Assembly: GCA_963787675.1 (NCBI GenBank)
Contig: CAWBDV010000020.1
Span: 1-64,000 of the forward strand
Direction of reading: 5' to 3'
DNA length: 64,000 bases
From: JAJPKK01 sp963787675
GTDB taxonomy: Bacteria; Pseudomonadota; Alphaproteobacteria; Rhizobiales; Xanthobacteraceae
The position numbers were made by a program, and so were the translations under genes. Positions within the stretch are counted from its first letter, which is position 1, and each line of letters begins with the position of its first letter. Shown here piece by piece: positions 26,139 through 34,872 of this stretch. The notes below the pieces were generated by a model. The model was not told the DNA's origin and made no database searches. It saw only the letters and a program-made list of their open reading frames with translations.

Positions 26139-26906
26139 CTATTCCGGCGCAGCTTCCATGCCCTTGGCCTTGAATAGCGCCCGCGCCGACGGACCGGAGA
26201 ACACGGCGATCAACGCCTTCGCGGCGTCGGCGTGCGCGGTCGTGGCGCCGACGCCGGCAGCGTAGACGGTGTAGTTCTGGATCTCGGCCGGCAGCGGTCC
26301 GACCAACGTCACTTCATGATGAGGCACAATTTCGCTGATTTGATGAATACCGAGTTCGGCCTGCCCGGACGCAATATAGTCCGCCACCAAGCCCCCCTCC
26401 TTGAGCTTCTCCTTCGGCTTGACCTCGGCGGCGATGCCGAGACGCTCCAGCAGCTTCGCGACGTAAATCCCGCTTGAGCCGCCGCTCGCTGGATCGATGA
26501 AGCTTACGGACTTCGCGTCGAGCACCGCCCGCCTGAAGGCATCAACGGTGGAAATGTCGGGTTTCGGGGCCCCGGCCTTGACCATGACGCCGACCCCAAC
26601 ACGGGCGAGGCTCCTACGGCTGCCGGAGGCGACCTTGCCCTTGGCGATCAACTCATCGACCGCCGCCGGCGTCATCACAACGACGTCGAAAGTTTCGCCA
26701 CCCTCGATCCGCTTGCCCAGTGCGCCGACGGTATCGTTCTCGACGACGACCTTGTTGCCGCTCGCCTTCTCATATTCCGGCACGAGAGCCACGACCGTCG
26801 CCTTGAAGGCGCCGGCGGTGAGCACCTTCAATTCGAGCGCTTGCACGGCTGTCGAAGCGATGGCAGCGCCCAGCGCGCTCGCGAGAACCAGCAAGGTATG
26901 TCGCAT
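26139..26906 (-). CDS. Orphan ModA-like extracellular substrate-binding protein (second paralogue)
   Basis: 255 residues, same length as the protein at 1780-2547, with signal peptide (cleavage near AVQALE) and a strong ribosome site (TAAGGAGG). Shared blocks include AGAPKPDIST and GIHQISEIVP. The N-terminal VLTAGAFKATVVALVPEYEKASG resembles molybdate-binding proteins, but no transport ATPase or permease is adjacent. The ligand is unknown. Confidence 0.75.
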   Translation of the reverse strand: MRHTLLVLASALGAAIASTAVQALELKVLTAGAFKATVVALVPEYEKASGNKVVVENDTVGALGKRIEGGETFDVVVMTPAAVDELIAKGKVASGSRRSLARVGVGVMVKAGAPKPDISTVDAFRRAVLDAKSVSFIDPASGGSSGIYVAKLLERLGIAAEVKPKEKLKEGGLVADYIASGQAELGIHQISEIVPHHEVTLVGPLPAEIQNYTVYAAGVGATTAHADAAKALIAVFSGPSARALFKAKGMEAAPE

Positions 26907-27156
26907 CTAAGGCCTCCTTAGGATCGGTCCCTGATCCTAGCTCACCGCTCCGGCAGTGCCATCCACGCAACGGTCCGGAATGGACAGGTGCCGTCCAAAT
27001 TTGACTCTCGTAAGCCATGCGATTTGTGCATAGCTGCACCGCAGCAACTCCAATAAGTACATAATTTTCATCGTCTTATGTAAGGCCCTAAGAACGAGCG
27101 GAGCAGATTCGCTTCGCAGTGCAAAATACCTCTGGCTAAAAATCGAAGGACCTTCA

Positions 27157-27318
27157 ATGTTTCTTTCCAACGTGCTCTACGTGTACCGCAAATGGCGCCG
27201 CTACGACCAGGCGTTGAACGAACTCACGCACCTCACCGATCGGGAACTGGCCGACATCGGGATCACAAGGACCGACATCTATCGGATCGCCTGGGACAAC
27301 GCCGAGAAAACGGCGTGA
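27157..27318 (+). CDS. DUF1127 small protein
   Basis: 53 residues from ATG 27157, preceded by GAAGGA. The family signature is clear: a short amphipathic N-terminus (YRKWRRYDQALNELTHL) then LTDRELADIGITRTDIYRIA, the DUF1127 core with the conserved R-E-L-x-D-I-G-(I/L)-x-R. Related small basic proteins in Rhizobiales and Agrobacterium affect RNA turnover and metabolism; the role here is not known. It is too short for many gene finders. Confidence 0.85.
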   Translation: MFLSNVLYVYRKWRRYDQALNELTHLTDRELADIGITRTDIYRIAWDNAEKTA

Positions 27319-27351
27319 TCCGCCGGTAGTGGAATTAAGGGATCGCGCATT

Positions 27352-27372
27352 GCCGACCTGATCGAGGTCGGC
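27352..27372 (+). terminator. Hairpin after the DUF1127 gene
   Basis: A perfect 8-bp stem gccgacct / aggtcggc with a 5-base loop, 33 bases after the DUF1127 stop and before trmFO. It lacks a T-run. A role in termination or mRNA stability is inferred from position. Confidence 0.45.
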
Positions 27373-27410
27373 GTCGCGGTTGACTAGAGGCTTAATTCCA
27401 ATATCCACGG

Positions 27411-28895
27411 ATGATGCAGCCCATCCATGTCATCGGCGGCGGTCTCGCCGGGAGCGAAGCGGCATGGCAGATCGCCGGCCGCGGCGTCCCCGTCGTGCTT
27501 CACGAGATGCGCCCGGAGCAGGCGACCCCTGTCCATAAGACCAGCGCGCTCGCCGAACTGGTTTGCTCAAACTCCTTCCGCTCCGACGACCATGAGCAGA
27601 ACGCGGTCGGCCTCCTTCACGAGGAGATGCGCCGCCTCGGCTCCCTCATCATGCAGGCGGCCGATGCCAACCAAGTCCCGGCGGGCGGGGCGCTGGCGGT
27701 CGACCGCGACGGCTTCTCGGAGGCAGTGACAGCGGCGCTGGCCTCACATGCGCTCATCGAGATTCGCCGCCAGGAAGTGAGGGTGCCACCGCGGGAATGG
27801 GACTCAACCATCATTGCCACCGGCCCCCTCACCTCCCCAACGCTTGCCAACGAAATCCGTCGGCTGACCGGCGAGGACGCGCTCGCCTTCTTTGACGCCA
27901 TCGCGCCGATCGTTCATCGCGACTCGATCGACATGAACGTCGCCTGGTTCCAATCGCGCTACGACAATGCCGGCCCCGGCGGCACAGGTGCCGATTACAT
28001 CAATTGCCCGCTCGACCGCGGCCAATACGAAGCGTTTCTCGATGCACTGCTTGGCGCGGAGAAAGTATCCTTCCGGGAGTGGGAGACCACGACGCCCTAC
28101 TTCGACGGCTGCTTGCCGATCGAGGTCATGGCAGCGCGCGGACGCGAGACGCTGCGCTTCGGCCCGATGAAGCCGGTGGGCCTGACTGACCCCCACCGCG
28201 CGGAAAAGCCGTACGCCATCGTGCAGCTTCGACAGGACAACCGGCTCGGCACGCTCTTCAACATGGTGGGCTTTCAGACCAAGCTGAAGCACGGCAAACA
28301 AGCGCAGGTCTTTCGCATGATCCCGGGCCTTGCCAATGCGGAGTTTGCCCGACTCGGCGGCTTGCACCGCAACACTTTCCTTAATTCGCCGCAGCTCCTC
28401 GATGGCAAGCTGCGCCTCAAGGCGATGCCGCGGCTGAGTTTTGCGGGACAGATCACCGGCTGCGAGGGTTACGTGGAATCGGCTGCCATCGGGCTCCTGG
28501 CCGGCCGGTTTGCCGCCGCCGAGCGCCGCGGGGAGCCGATGGCACCGCCGCCGCCGACCACCGCCCACGGCGCGTTGCTTGCCCACATCACCGGCGGGCA
28601 TCTCGATCTTCAGGTGGAAAAGATCGACGCGGGCCCGCGATCGTTCCAGCCGATGAACGTCAACTTCGGCCTGTTTCCGCCGCTCGAGCGCTCCCCGTCC
28701 CGAACGGCGGATGGCCAGCGCCTGCGCGGCAGCGCCAAGGCCATGGCGAAGCGCCGCGCCCTGACCGCCCGCGCACTCGCGGACCTCGATACCTGGGCGC
28801 GGCAAGCGGAACCCGGCCGCGCCTCAAGCTTCGCCGGCGGTGCTCCGCTGGTGCCCGAGGCGGAACGCGTCATCATGCCGGAGCCGCAACGATGA
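27411..28895 (+). CDS. trmFO: Methylenetetrahydrofolate-tRNA-(uracil-5-)-methyltransferase TrmFO
   Basis: 494 residues. It makes ribothymidine at U54 of tRNA using methylene-THF and FADH2. Family features: N-terminal FAD loop IHVIGGGLAGSEAAWQIA; KTSALAELVCSNSFRSDD with the conserved Cys; ATGPLTSPTLANEI; YINCPLDRGQYEAFL; and C-terminal GCEGYVESAAIGLLAGRFAA followed by NVNFGLFPPL. The first two codons are both ATG, so the start may be one codon later. The stop overlaps the next start (ATGA). Confidence 0.95.
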   Translation: MMQPIHVIGGGLAGSEAAWQIAGRGVPVVLHEMRPEQATPVHKTSALAELVCSNSFRSDDHEQNAVGLLHEEMRRLGSLIMQAADANQVPAGGALAVDRDGFSEAVTAALASHALIEIRRQEVRVPPREWDSTIIATGPLTSPTLANEIRRLTGEDALAFFDAIAPIVHRDSIDMNVAWFQSRYDNAGPGGTGADYINCPLDRGQYEAFLDALLGAEKVSFREWETTTPYFDGCLPIEVMAARGRETLRFGPMKPVGLTDPHRAEKPYAIVQLRQDNRLGTLFNMVGFQTKLKHGKQAQVFRMIPGLANAEFARLGGLHRNTFLNSPQLLDGKLRLKAMPRLSFAGQITGCEGYVESAAIGLLAGRFAAAERRGEPMAPPPPTTAHGALLAHITGGHLDLQVEKIDAGPRSFQPMNVNFGLFPPLERSPSRTADGQRLRGSAKAMAKRRALTARALADLDTWARQAEPGRASSFAGGAPLVPEAERVIMPEPQR

Positions 28896-30340
28896 CCGCC
28901 ATCGAACACTCCGGCCTGCGCGACGAACTTGCCGGCCGCTGGCAGACGGGCGTCGTCCTCAAGCGCGATGTCTTCTCGACCGTCGAGCGCGGCATTTTTG
29001 CCGGCCCGACGGGCGGCGTGCCGGCGGTGTTGCGCCGTCTCGACGAGGTGCCGTGGTGGTCGCGGCCGCTCGCCTATGTGCTGTTTCACCGCGAGCGGCG
29101 CGCGCTTGCCGCAACAAATGCCCTCGGCATTGCGCCGCCCCTTCTCTATGCCGATCGCAACCGCCTGGTGCGCGGCTACATTCCCGGCAGCGCGCTCAAG
29201 ATCGCGCGACCGTTCGGCGACGTCGCCTATTTTCGCTCGGCACGAGCGGCGCTGCGGGCGCTGCACCGGGCGGGCATCACCCACAACGATCTCGCCAAGG
29301 AGCAGAACTGGCTGCACAGCCCAGATGGCCGCGCCTATCTCCTCGACTTCCAGCTGGCGTCCATGTTCCGGCGCCGCAGTTGGCTCTTTCGCATCGCGGC
29401 CTATGAGGACCTGCGCCATTTCCTCAAGCACAAACGGCGCTACCTGCCTGACGCCATAACGCCGGCCGAGCGACGCGTGCTCGCCCGCAAAAGCGTGCCC
29501 ACCCGCGTCTGGATGATGACCGGCAAGAAGCTCTACATGCTCGTTACGCGCGGCCTTCTCGGCTTCATCGATTCCGAAGGCGGGGGCGTGCGGCTCGCCC
29601 GCGACGCACCGGCGATCGAGGCCGCGCTACGGACTATTGCGCATGTGCGCGACGCCGCCGTGCTCGATTTTCCGGACCGCAAGGGCTCGACCGGCCTTTA
29701 TGCCTTCGTTGAAGGCGACATGCCTTTGCGCGAGGATGCCGTGCGGACAGAACTCGCTGGCGCGCTCGGCGCCGAGCGATTGCCCGAGTTTCTGCAGATC
29801 GCCGACGCGTTGCCGCGAACAGCGGAAGGCAACGTGCGACGCGACATCCTCCGGCTCATCAGCACCAACCAAGTCGATCTGATCGAGCCGCTGATCACGT
29901 CACCCGAGGAATGGCGCCTTGTCGATCGTCTGGTGGTCGCCCGCAAGAACCTCTATGGCGCGCCAGCGGTCACGGCCGCGCTCATATCGCATCCGGCGGT
30001 GCGCGACGCCGCCGTCCTCGCCTATCCCGATCGACTCACCGGCACCGGTCTTTACGCCTTCGTCGAAGCGGCGGACGCGACCGCCGACGCGGTCAAGGAA
30101 GACAAACTCGCAAGCTATCTTGCCGAGGCCGTGGGTCGCGACAATGCACCTAATTTCATTCAGGTGGTGCCGTCGCTGCCGCGCAACGCCGCGGGCCACG
30201 TGCGCACCGACATCTTGCAGCTCGTTGCCACAAATCAGGTCGACAACATCGATCCGCTGATCACGTCGGACGCCGAGCGCGCGACGGTCACGAGCATCCT
30301 GAACGCCCGGCACAACATGCGCGATCGATTCGTGCTGTAG
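28892..30340 (+). CDS. Kinase-like protein fused to two degenerate AMP-binding-enzyme C-terminal domains
   Basis: 482 residues. The N-terminal ~200 residues have a protein-/small-molecule-kinase-like fold with catalytic loop GITHNDLAKEQNWL (~131) and LLDFQLAS (~152) at the DFG position. Then come two tandem ~120-residue modules like the C-terminal domain of adenylate-forming enzymes: IEAALRTIAHVRDAAVLDFPDR (~240) and VTAALISHPAVRDAAVLAYPDR (~358). In each the catalytic-lysine motif is altered: LPRTAEGNVRRDIL has Asn and LPRNAAGHVRTDIL has His where the synthetase Lys normally sits. The modules are therefore probably non-catalytic. Function unknown; coupled to trmFO by ATGA overlap. Confidence 0.7.
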   Translation: MTAIEHSGLRDELAGRWQTGVVLKRDVFSTVERGIFAGPTGGVPAVLRRLDEVPWWSRPLAYVLFHRERRALAATNALGIAPPLLYADRNRLVRGYIPGSALKIARPFGDVAYFRSARAALRALHRAGITHNDLAKEQNWLHSPDGRAYLLDFQLASMFRRRSWLFRIAAYEDLRHFLKHKRRYLPDAITPAERRVLARKSVPTRVWMMTGKKLYMLVTRGLLGFIDSEGGGVRLARDAPAIEAALRTIAHVRDAAVLDFPDRKGSTGLYAFVEGDMPLREDAVRTELAGALGAERLPEFLQIADALPRTAEGNVRRDILRLISTNQVDLIEPLITSPEEWRLVDRLVVARKNLYGAPAVTAALISHPAVRDAAVLAYPDRLTGTGLYAFVEAADATADAVKEDKLASYLAEAVGRDNAPNFIQVVPSLPRNAAGHVRTDILQLVATNQVDNIDPLITSDAERATVTSILNARHNMRDRFVL

Positions 30341-30341
30341 A

Positions 30342-31185
30342 TCAAAGCGCCGGCCAGCGGCGCGAGGCGCGCCACAGGGTCCATTGCCGGCGCCATTGCG
30401 GCACCTCGATCACCTCGAATGGATTGGCGGCAGCTGCGTCGAGTCGATCGAGCGCTTGCGGCACCAGGGCGGCGATGAGAAAAGCGGGTGCAGCGGCGGC
30501 CGGAAGCGCCCGCGCGGCTGCGCGAAAACCTGCAAACGCCTCGCGCGCGTGAGTACGCAATTCCGCCAGCGCCGCCTGCAGTCCGGGCGTCGACTGGCGG
30601 CGTTCCAATTCGCCCTGGTGGATGCTGTGACGCGCCGCAAGATCGCGGGGCAGGAAAATGCGCTCACGCGCGATATCGATCGGAAAACGGCGAAGCGCCT
30701 GCGTCACGCCATAGGCGACGCCGGCCTGCTCAGCCGCGAAATCCGCGCGCGAGACGCCGAGAATTGCCGCTCCGAGCGCGAACAGCGTGCCCGACGTGCT
30801 CGCTGCATAAGTATCAAGATCGGCGACGCTCGCCGGCGGATCGTCGTACAGATCGAAGGCGTGGGCATCGATCAACGCGCTCAGCCTTTCTGTCGAAAGC
30901 CCGCATTGCGCGATCGTGTCGAGGAGTGCGGCGGCGACCGGATTGGCCCTCGCCTCGCCAGCGCCGGTGAGCGCGTCCCGCCACCACTGCAGCCGCAACT
31001 CGCCCGCCATCGGTTCGCGGACCGCCGTGGCCACGCGCGAAATCTCGCTGGCGAAGGCATAGAGCGCATAAAGGTGCTGGCGTGCCGGAAGCGGCGCGAA
31101 CAGGCCGGCGAGATACCGGTCCTTGTCCGCCTCGCGTACCAATGCCTCGCAATGAGAATAAAGTCCTCCACCTCGGAACTCTCAT
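30342..31185 (-). CDS. Squalene/phytoene synthase family protein (NDUFAF6-like), apparent frameshift at the start
   Basis: About 280 residues after correction. The family core is clear: LYALYAFASEISRVATAVREP, GELRLQWWRDAL, DLYDDPPASVADLDTYAASTSG, AYGVTQALRRFPIDIARERI and FLPRDLAARH. The Asp-rich catalytic motifs are poor, typical of the NDUFAF6 branch tied to complex I assembly rather than terpenoid synthesis. In the core's frame the expected N-terminus (YSHCEALVREADKDR) has no start before a stop; the only in-frame start is a late TTG at 31142. Dropping one base from GAACTC (31176-31181) links it to ATG 31183-31185 and gives exactly 281 codons. Adjacent to a Mth938-type gene. Confidence 0.75.
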
Positions 31186-31188
31186 CGA

Positions 31189-31566
31189 TTACGCCACGGC
31201 GATCAGAAGCGCACCGATGCGGCGCCGTTCACCTAGCAGGATGTTGTAAGTGCTCACCGCGGAACCAGTAGTCATGGCTTCAAGCGCGATGTGATGCGCA
31301 CGGAAGGCCGCGCGCACCGGTGATGCCGGTGGAATGAGCTGCGTTCCGGTACCAATCAGGAAATGATCGATCCCTGCATCCGGCGCGAGCGCGAGGGCCA
31401 ATGCCGCAGCATCAACCTCCGCCGCCGCTTTCACGGGCGACGCCCAGATGCCGCGGGGCAGACAAATCAGCGACCCGCGATGCGACATATCGGCAAAACG
31501 GAATCCGCCCTTGCCGTAAGCCTCGATCGCAGCTGCATAAGGCAGGTGGCGGTTTGCCTCGTCCAC
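31189..31566 (-). CDS. Mth938-like domain protein (NDUFAF3 homologue)
   Basis: 125 residues with the DUF498/Mth938 fold: a YGKGGFRFADMSHRGSLICLP segment, then IDHFLIGTGTQLIPP and MTTGSAVSTYNILLGERRRI. The mitochondrial homologue NDUFAF3 is a complex I assembly factor, and the neighbour at 30342 resembles NDUFAF6, so the pair may serve respiratory complex I. It is 3 bases upstream of that gene and 23 bases after secF. The start at 31566 lacks a distinct ribosome site. Confidence 0.8.
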   Translation of the reverse strand: MDEANRHLPYAAAIEAYGKGGFRFADMSHRGSLICLPRGIWASPVKAAAEVDAAALALALAPDAGIDHFLIGTGTQLIPPASPVRAAFRAHHIALEAMTTGSAVSTYNILLGERRRIGALLIAVA

Positions 31567-31589
31567 CTCGGCCTCGTCGCCGGTTGCAG

Positions 31590-32591
31590 TCAGCGCCGTG
31601 CCTTGGCCGGAACGCGAGAGCGGCCCGCCGTCGCCAAGGGAGGCGACGCTACCTCCTTCTCGTCTTCCTCGGGCGTCTCCGGAACGAACTGCCGACCGGT
31701 GCCAACACCAAGATAAATGAGGATCGGCGAAGCGATGAAGACCGACGTATAGGTACCGACGAGGGCGGCGCCGAACATCATGGTCGCGGTGAACGAGTGG
31801 ATCGCCTCGCCGCCGAACAGCAGCAACGCCAACAGAGCGAGCAGCACCGTTACGTGAGTGATCACGGACCGCGACAGCGTCGCGTTGATCGACACGTTGA
31901 GCAACTCCGTCATCGGCATTCTCTTATAGCGCCGCAGCATTTCGCGGATACGGTCATAGATGACGACGGTGTCGTTGAGCGAATAGCCCAGAATCGTCAG
32001 CAGCGCCGCGATGCTGGTGAGGTCGAAATCGATTTGCGTGATCGACATGAACCCGAGCGTGAGCACGATATCGTGCACGTTGGCGATCATGGCGCCGAGG
32101 GCGAACTGCCATTCAAACCGGAACCACAGGTAAATCAGGATGGCCGCGATGGCGAGAAAGATTCCGATGATGCCCCAATGCAGGAACTCGCCTGAGATGC
32201 GCGGCCCCACCACTTCGACGCGGCGGTAATCGACGGTGTCGCCCAGCGCGGCCCGCACCTTGGTTTCAGATATCTGCTGCGCCTCTTCACCGCCAGGCTG
32301 TCTCGCGATCCGGATTAGCACCACATCCGGCGAACCATATTCCTGAAGCTGGATTTCGCCGAGGCCCAACTCACCGAGCGTCGAGCGCATCTTGGCGATG
32401 TCGATCGGACCGGACTTCGATTGCACCTCCATTAAGGTGCCGCCCTTGAAGTCGATGCCGAAATTGAGGCCGTGGGTGAAATAGAGGGTGATCGCGATGA
32501 TCGACAAGATCGCCGAGATCGGAAAACTGATCCGGCGAAAGCGGATGAAATCGAACGAGGTCTCGTCCGGGACGATACGAAGCAGGAACAC
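31590..32591 (-). CDS. secF: Protein translocase subunit SecF
   Basis: 333 residues from a GTG start (32589-32591) preceded by AAGGAAGA. Six transmembrane helices are expected; family landmarks are LNFGIDFKGGTLMEV after the first helix and GYSLNDTVVIYDRIREM in the fourth-fifth helix region. With SecD and YajC it uses the proton gradient to complete export through SecYEG. The C-terminal ~30 residues are a charged cytoplasmic tail. Confidence 0.95.
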   Translation of the reverse strand: MFLLRIVPDETSFDFIRFRRISFPISAILSIIAITLYFTHGLNFGIDFKGGTLMEVQSKSGPIDIAKMRSTLGELGLGEIQLQEYGSPDVVLIRIARQPGGEEAQQISETKVRAALGDTVDYRRVEVVGPRISGEFLHWGIIGIFLAIAAILIYLWFRFEWQFALGAMIANVHDIVLTLGFMSITQIDFDLTSIAALLTILGYSLNDTVVIYDRIREMLRRYKRMPMTELLNVSINATLSRSVITHVTVLLALLALLLFGGEAIHSFTATMMFGAALVGTYTSVFIASPILIYLGVGTGRQFVPETPEEDEKEVASPPLATAGRSRVPAKARR

Positions 32592-32621
32592 GAGGTGTCT
32601 TCCTTATGGACGGGCCGCCGA

Positions 32622-34229
32622 CTAGATCGGCACGGCTTGCGGCCGCATCATGCGCACCCACCAGGCGACGATCAGCCGCGTCAGGGTGAAGGCCGTAAAC
32701 AGGGTGGTGAGGATTCCGACTCCGAGCGTGACGGCGAAGCCGCGCACCGGGCCAGTGCCGATCATGAACAGCACGGCCGCGGCAATGAAGGTCGTGATGT
32801 TGGAATCGAGGATCGTCGCGAGCGCGCGGGTGAAACCCGCATCGATTGCGGTGATAGGCGTGCGCCCGTGGCGCACCTCCTCGCGGATGCGTTCGTAAAT
32901 GAGAACGTTCGAGTCGACGGCGATGCCGACGGTGAGCACGATGCCCGCAATGCCGGGCAGCGTCAGCGTCGCGCTGAGCAACGACAGAACACCGATGATC
33001 ATTGCCACGTTGACGGCGACCGCAATGTTGGCGAACAGCCCGAACAGCCCGTAGGTCGCGAGCATGAACACGACGACCAGGATGGCGCCGGCGATCGAAG
33101 CCGTTTCGCCGGCCTTGATAAAGTCCTGACCGAGCCCCGGTCCCACTACGCGTTGCTCGATCGGGGTGAGCTTGGCGGGCAACGCACCGGCGCGCAGCAG
33201 GATCGCAAGATTGTTGGCGGACTCCACCGTGAAATTGCCAGAGATCTGACCCGATCCACCCAGGATCGGCTCGCGGATTACCGGTGCTGAAATCACCTCG
33301 TTGTCGAGCACGATCGCGAACGGCCGCCCGACGTTCTCCTGGGTCGCCGCGCCGAATTTGCGGGCGCCGCTCAGGTTGAACTTGAAGTTGACGATCGGCT
33401 CATTGGTGCGTTGATCGAAGGAGGCTTGCGCATCCGTCAGATCGGAACCGTCCACCAGCGCCTGTTTGTACACCAGGACAGGAGTGCGCTGGTTGTCGCG
33501 CGTCTCGTAAAGCACCTCCGAGTCAGGCGGCGGCCGGGTTTTGAGCGCGTCCTCTGCGGTCATCGAGGTATCGACCATGCGGAATTCGAGCTTCGCAGTC
33601 CGGCCAAGCAACTCCAGCAGGCGCCGCGGATCACCAAGGCCTGGCACCTGCACCAGGATGCGGTCGACGCCCTGACGCTGAATCGTCGGCTCGACGAGGC
33701 CCAGTTCGTTGATGCGTTTCTCGATGATCGGGATCGACTGATCGACGGTCTGGCGCTCGCGCTCGACCATGCCGGCGTCGGTCGGCGTCAGGCGGATCAG
33801 CCCGCCGCCCGTATCGGTGACATCGAGGCTGCGCTGCCCGTTGCCGGCGAGCACACCGCCGAGCGGCTGCGACAGATCGCGAAGCTTGTTGTAGGCGGTC
33901 TGGAAGTTATTGTCCTCGCGCAACCTGACTTCGACACTGTTGCCGCGCACCACCGGCGGATTCGCCCAGTTGATGCGCGCATCGCGAAGCGTGCGGCGCA
34001 CATCATCACGCAAAGTGTCGAGGCGCTGCTTGCGAATGTCGTTCTTGTCGACTTCGAGCAGGATCGAGGAACCGCCCTGCAGGTCAAGACCGAGCACCAG
34101 GCGGCGCTGCGCCCAGGTCGGCCAGCTCTTGACGGTCTGTTCGGAGAAGAAATTGGGGATAGAGAAGCTGCAAACGACGAGCGCCGTCAGCAAGATTGCG
34201 GCCGCTTTCGTGCGTGAAAAATATAACAT
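32622..34229 (-). CDS. secD: Protein translocase subunit SecD
   Basis: 535 residues. It has the N-terminal helix, RRLVLGLDLQGGSSILLEV, the large periplasmic domain (VDRILVQVPGLGDPRRLLELLG), and a C-terminal six-helix RND-like bundle with GIAVDSNVLIYERIREEVRHG. The next gene, secF, starts 30 bases downstream; yajC ends 26 bases upstream. This is the usual yajC-secD-secF operon. Confidence 0.95.
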   Translation of the reverse strand: MLYFSRTKAAAILLTALVVCSFSIPNFFSEQTVKSWPTWAQRRLVLGLDLQGGSSILLEVDKNDIRKQRLDTLRDDVRRTLRDARINWANPPVVRGNSVEVRLREDNNFQTAYNKLRDLSQPLGGVLAGNGQRSLDVTDTGGGLIRLTPTDAGMVERERQTVDQSIPIIEKRINELGLVEPTIQRQGVDRILVQVPGLGDPRRLLELLGRTAKLEFRMVDTSMTAEDALKTRPPPDSEVLYETRDNQRTPVLVYKQALVDGSDLTDAQASFDQRTNEPIVNFKFNLSGARKFGAATQENVGRPFAIVLDNEVISAPVIREPILGGSGQISGNFTVESANNLAILLRAGALPAKLTPIEQRVVGPGLGQDFIKAGETASIAGAILVVVFMLATYGLFGLFANIAVAVNVAMIIGVLSLLSATLTLPGIAGIVLTVGIAVDSNVLIYERIREEVRHGRTPITAIDAGFTRALATILDSNITTFIAAAVLFMIGTGPVRGFAVTLGVGILTTLFTAFTLTRLIVAWWVRMMRPQAVPI

Positions 34230-34255
34230 CGGCGTTCACCCGAATAGCGCTGGCA

Positions 34256-34600
34256 TCAACCCACAGCGCCTTTGTCTTCTTTCACCGGCTCGCCCTTGGC
34301 ACGCACATCGGTCACCATGGACCTGACTTGGCGCACCCGCACGCCGTCGGCAACTTCGATCTCAACCTGTTCGTCGTCGACCAACTTGGTGACTTTGCCG
34401 ACAAGCCCGCCAGAGGTAATGACCGTGTCGCCGCGGCGCAAATTCTTGACCAACTCCTGATGCTGCTTCGCCCGTCTCTGCTGCGGCCGCAGGATCAGGA
34501 AATACATGATCACGAATATAAGCACGAACGGCAGCACCTGGTACATGAAATCGGTGCCACCAATTCCCGCAGCGCCCTGTGCGAAGGCGGGTGTGATCAT
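34256..34600 (-). CDS. yajC: Preprotein translocase subunit YajC
   Basis: 114 residues from ATG 34598-34600; the longer in-frame upstream reading is unlike the family. One transmembrane helix (MYQVLPFVLIFVIMYFLILR) is followed by PQQRRAKQHQELVKNLRRGD and TVITSGGLVGKVTKL, all diagnostic. It is an accessory subunit of SecDF-YajC and the first gene of that operon. Confidence 0.93.
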   Translation of the reverse strand: MITPAFAQGAAGIGGTDFMYQVLPFVLIFVIMYFLILRPQQRRAKQHQELVKNLRRGDTVITSGGLVGKVTKLVDDEQVEIEVADGVRVRQVRSMVTDVRAKGEPVKEDKGAVG

Positions 34601-34872
34601 CTCGACAAATCTCCAAGTCTCCGCGGCGTTGTCTCCGCGGCGTTGAATTTTCGCAGGTATGCCGCCTGAAACGGCGCGGCCGGACGTCGCCTGAGCCAAA
34701 GTTGCGCGGACTATACTGGCCGGCCGCCCGATTGCAACGCGTCCGGAGCCCGCCTTTGCTCCCGGCGGTGGCGCCAAGGCGGGTGGCCCGAGCCGGGCCG
34801 CCCTCGACTTGCAGCCCAAGCCGCCCCCCGCTATTGGAGGCCCCCTCAATCACGGGGCTCGCAAGCAGCTTC

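Noticed and set aside
30342..31185. Interpreting the squalene/phytoene-synthase-like gene as carotenoid or hopanoid synthesis
   Set aside because: The Asp-rich catalytic motifs are degenerate, no other terpenoid genes are nearby, and the Mth938 neighbour fits an NDUFAF6/NDUFAF3-like pair.
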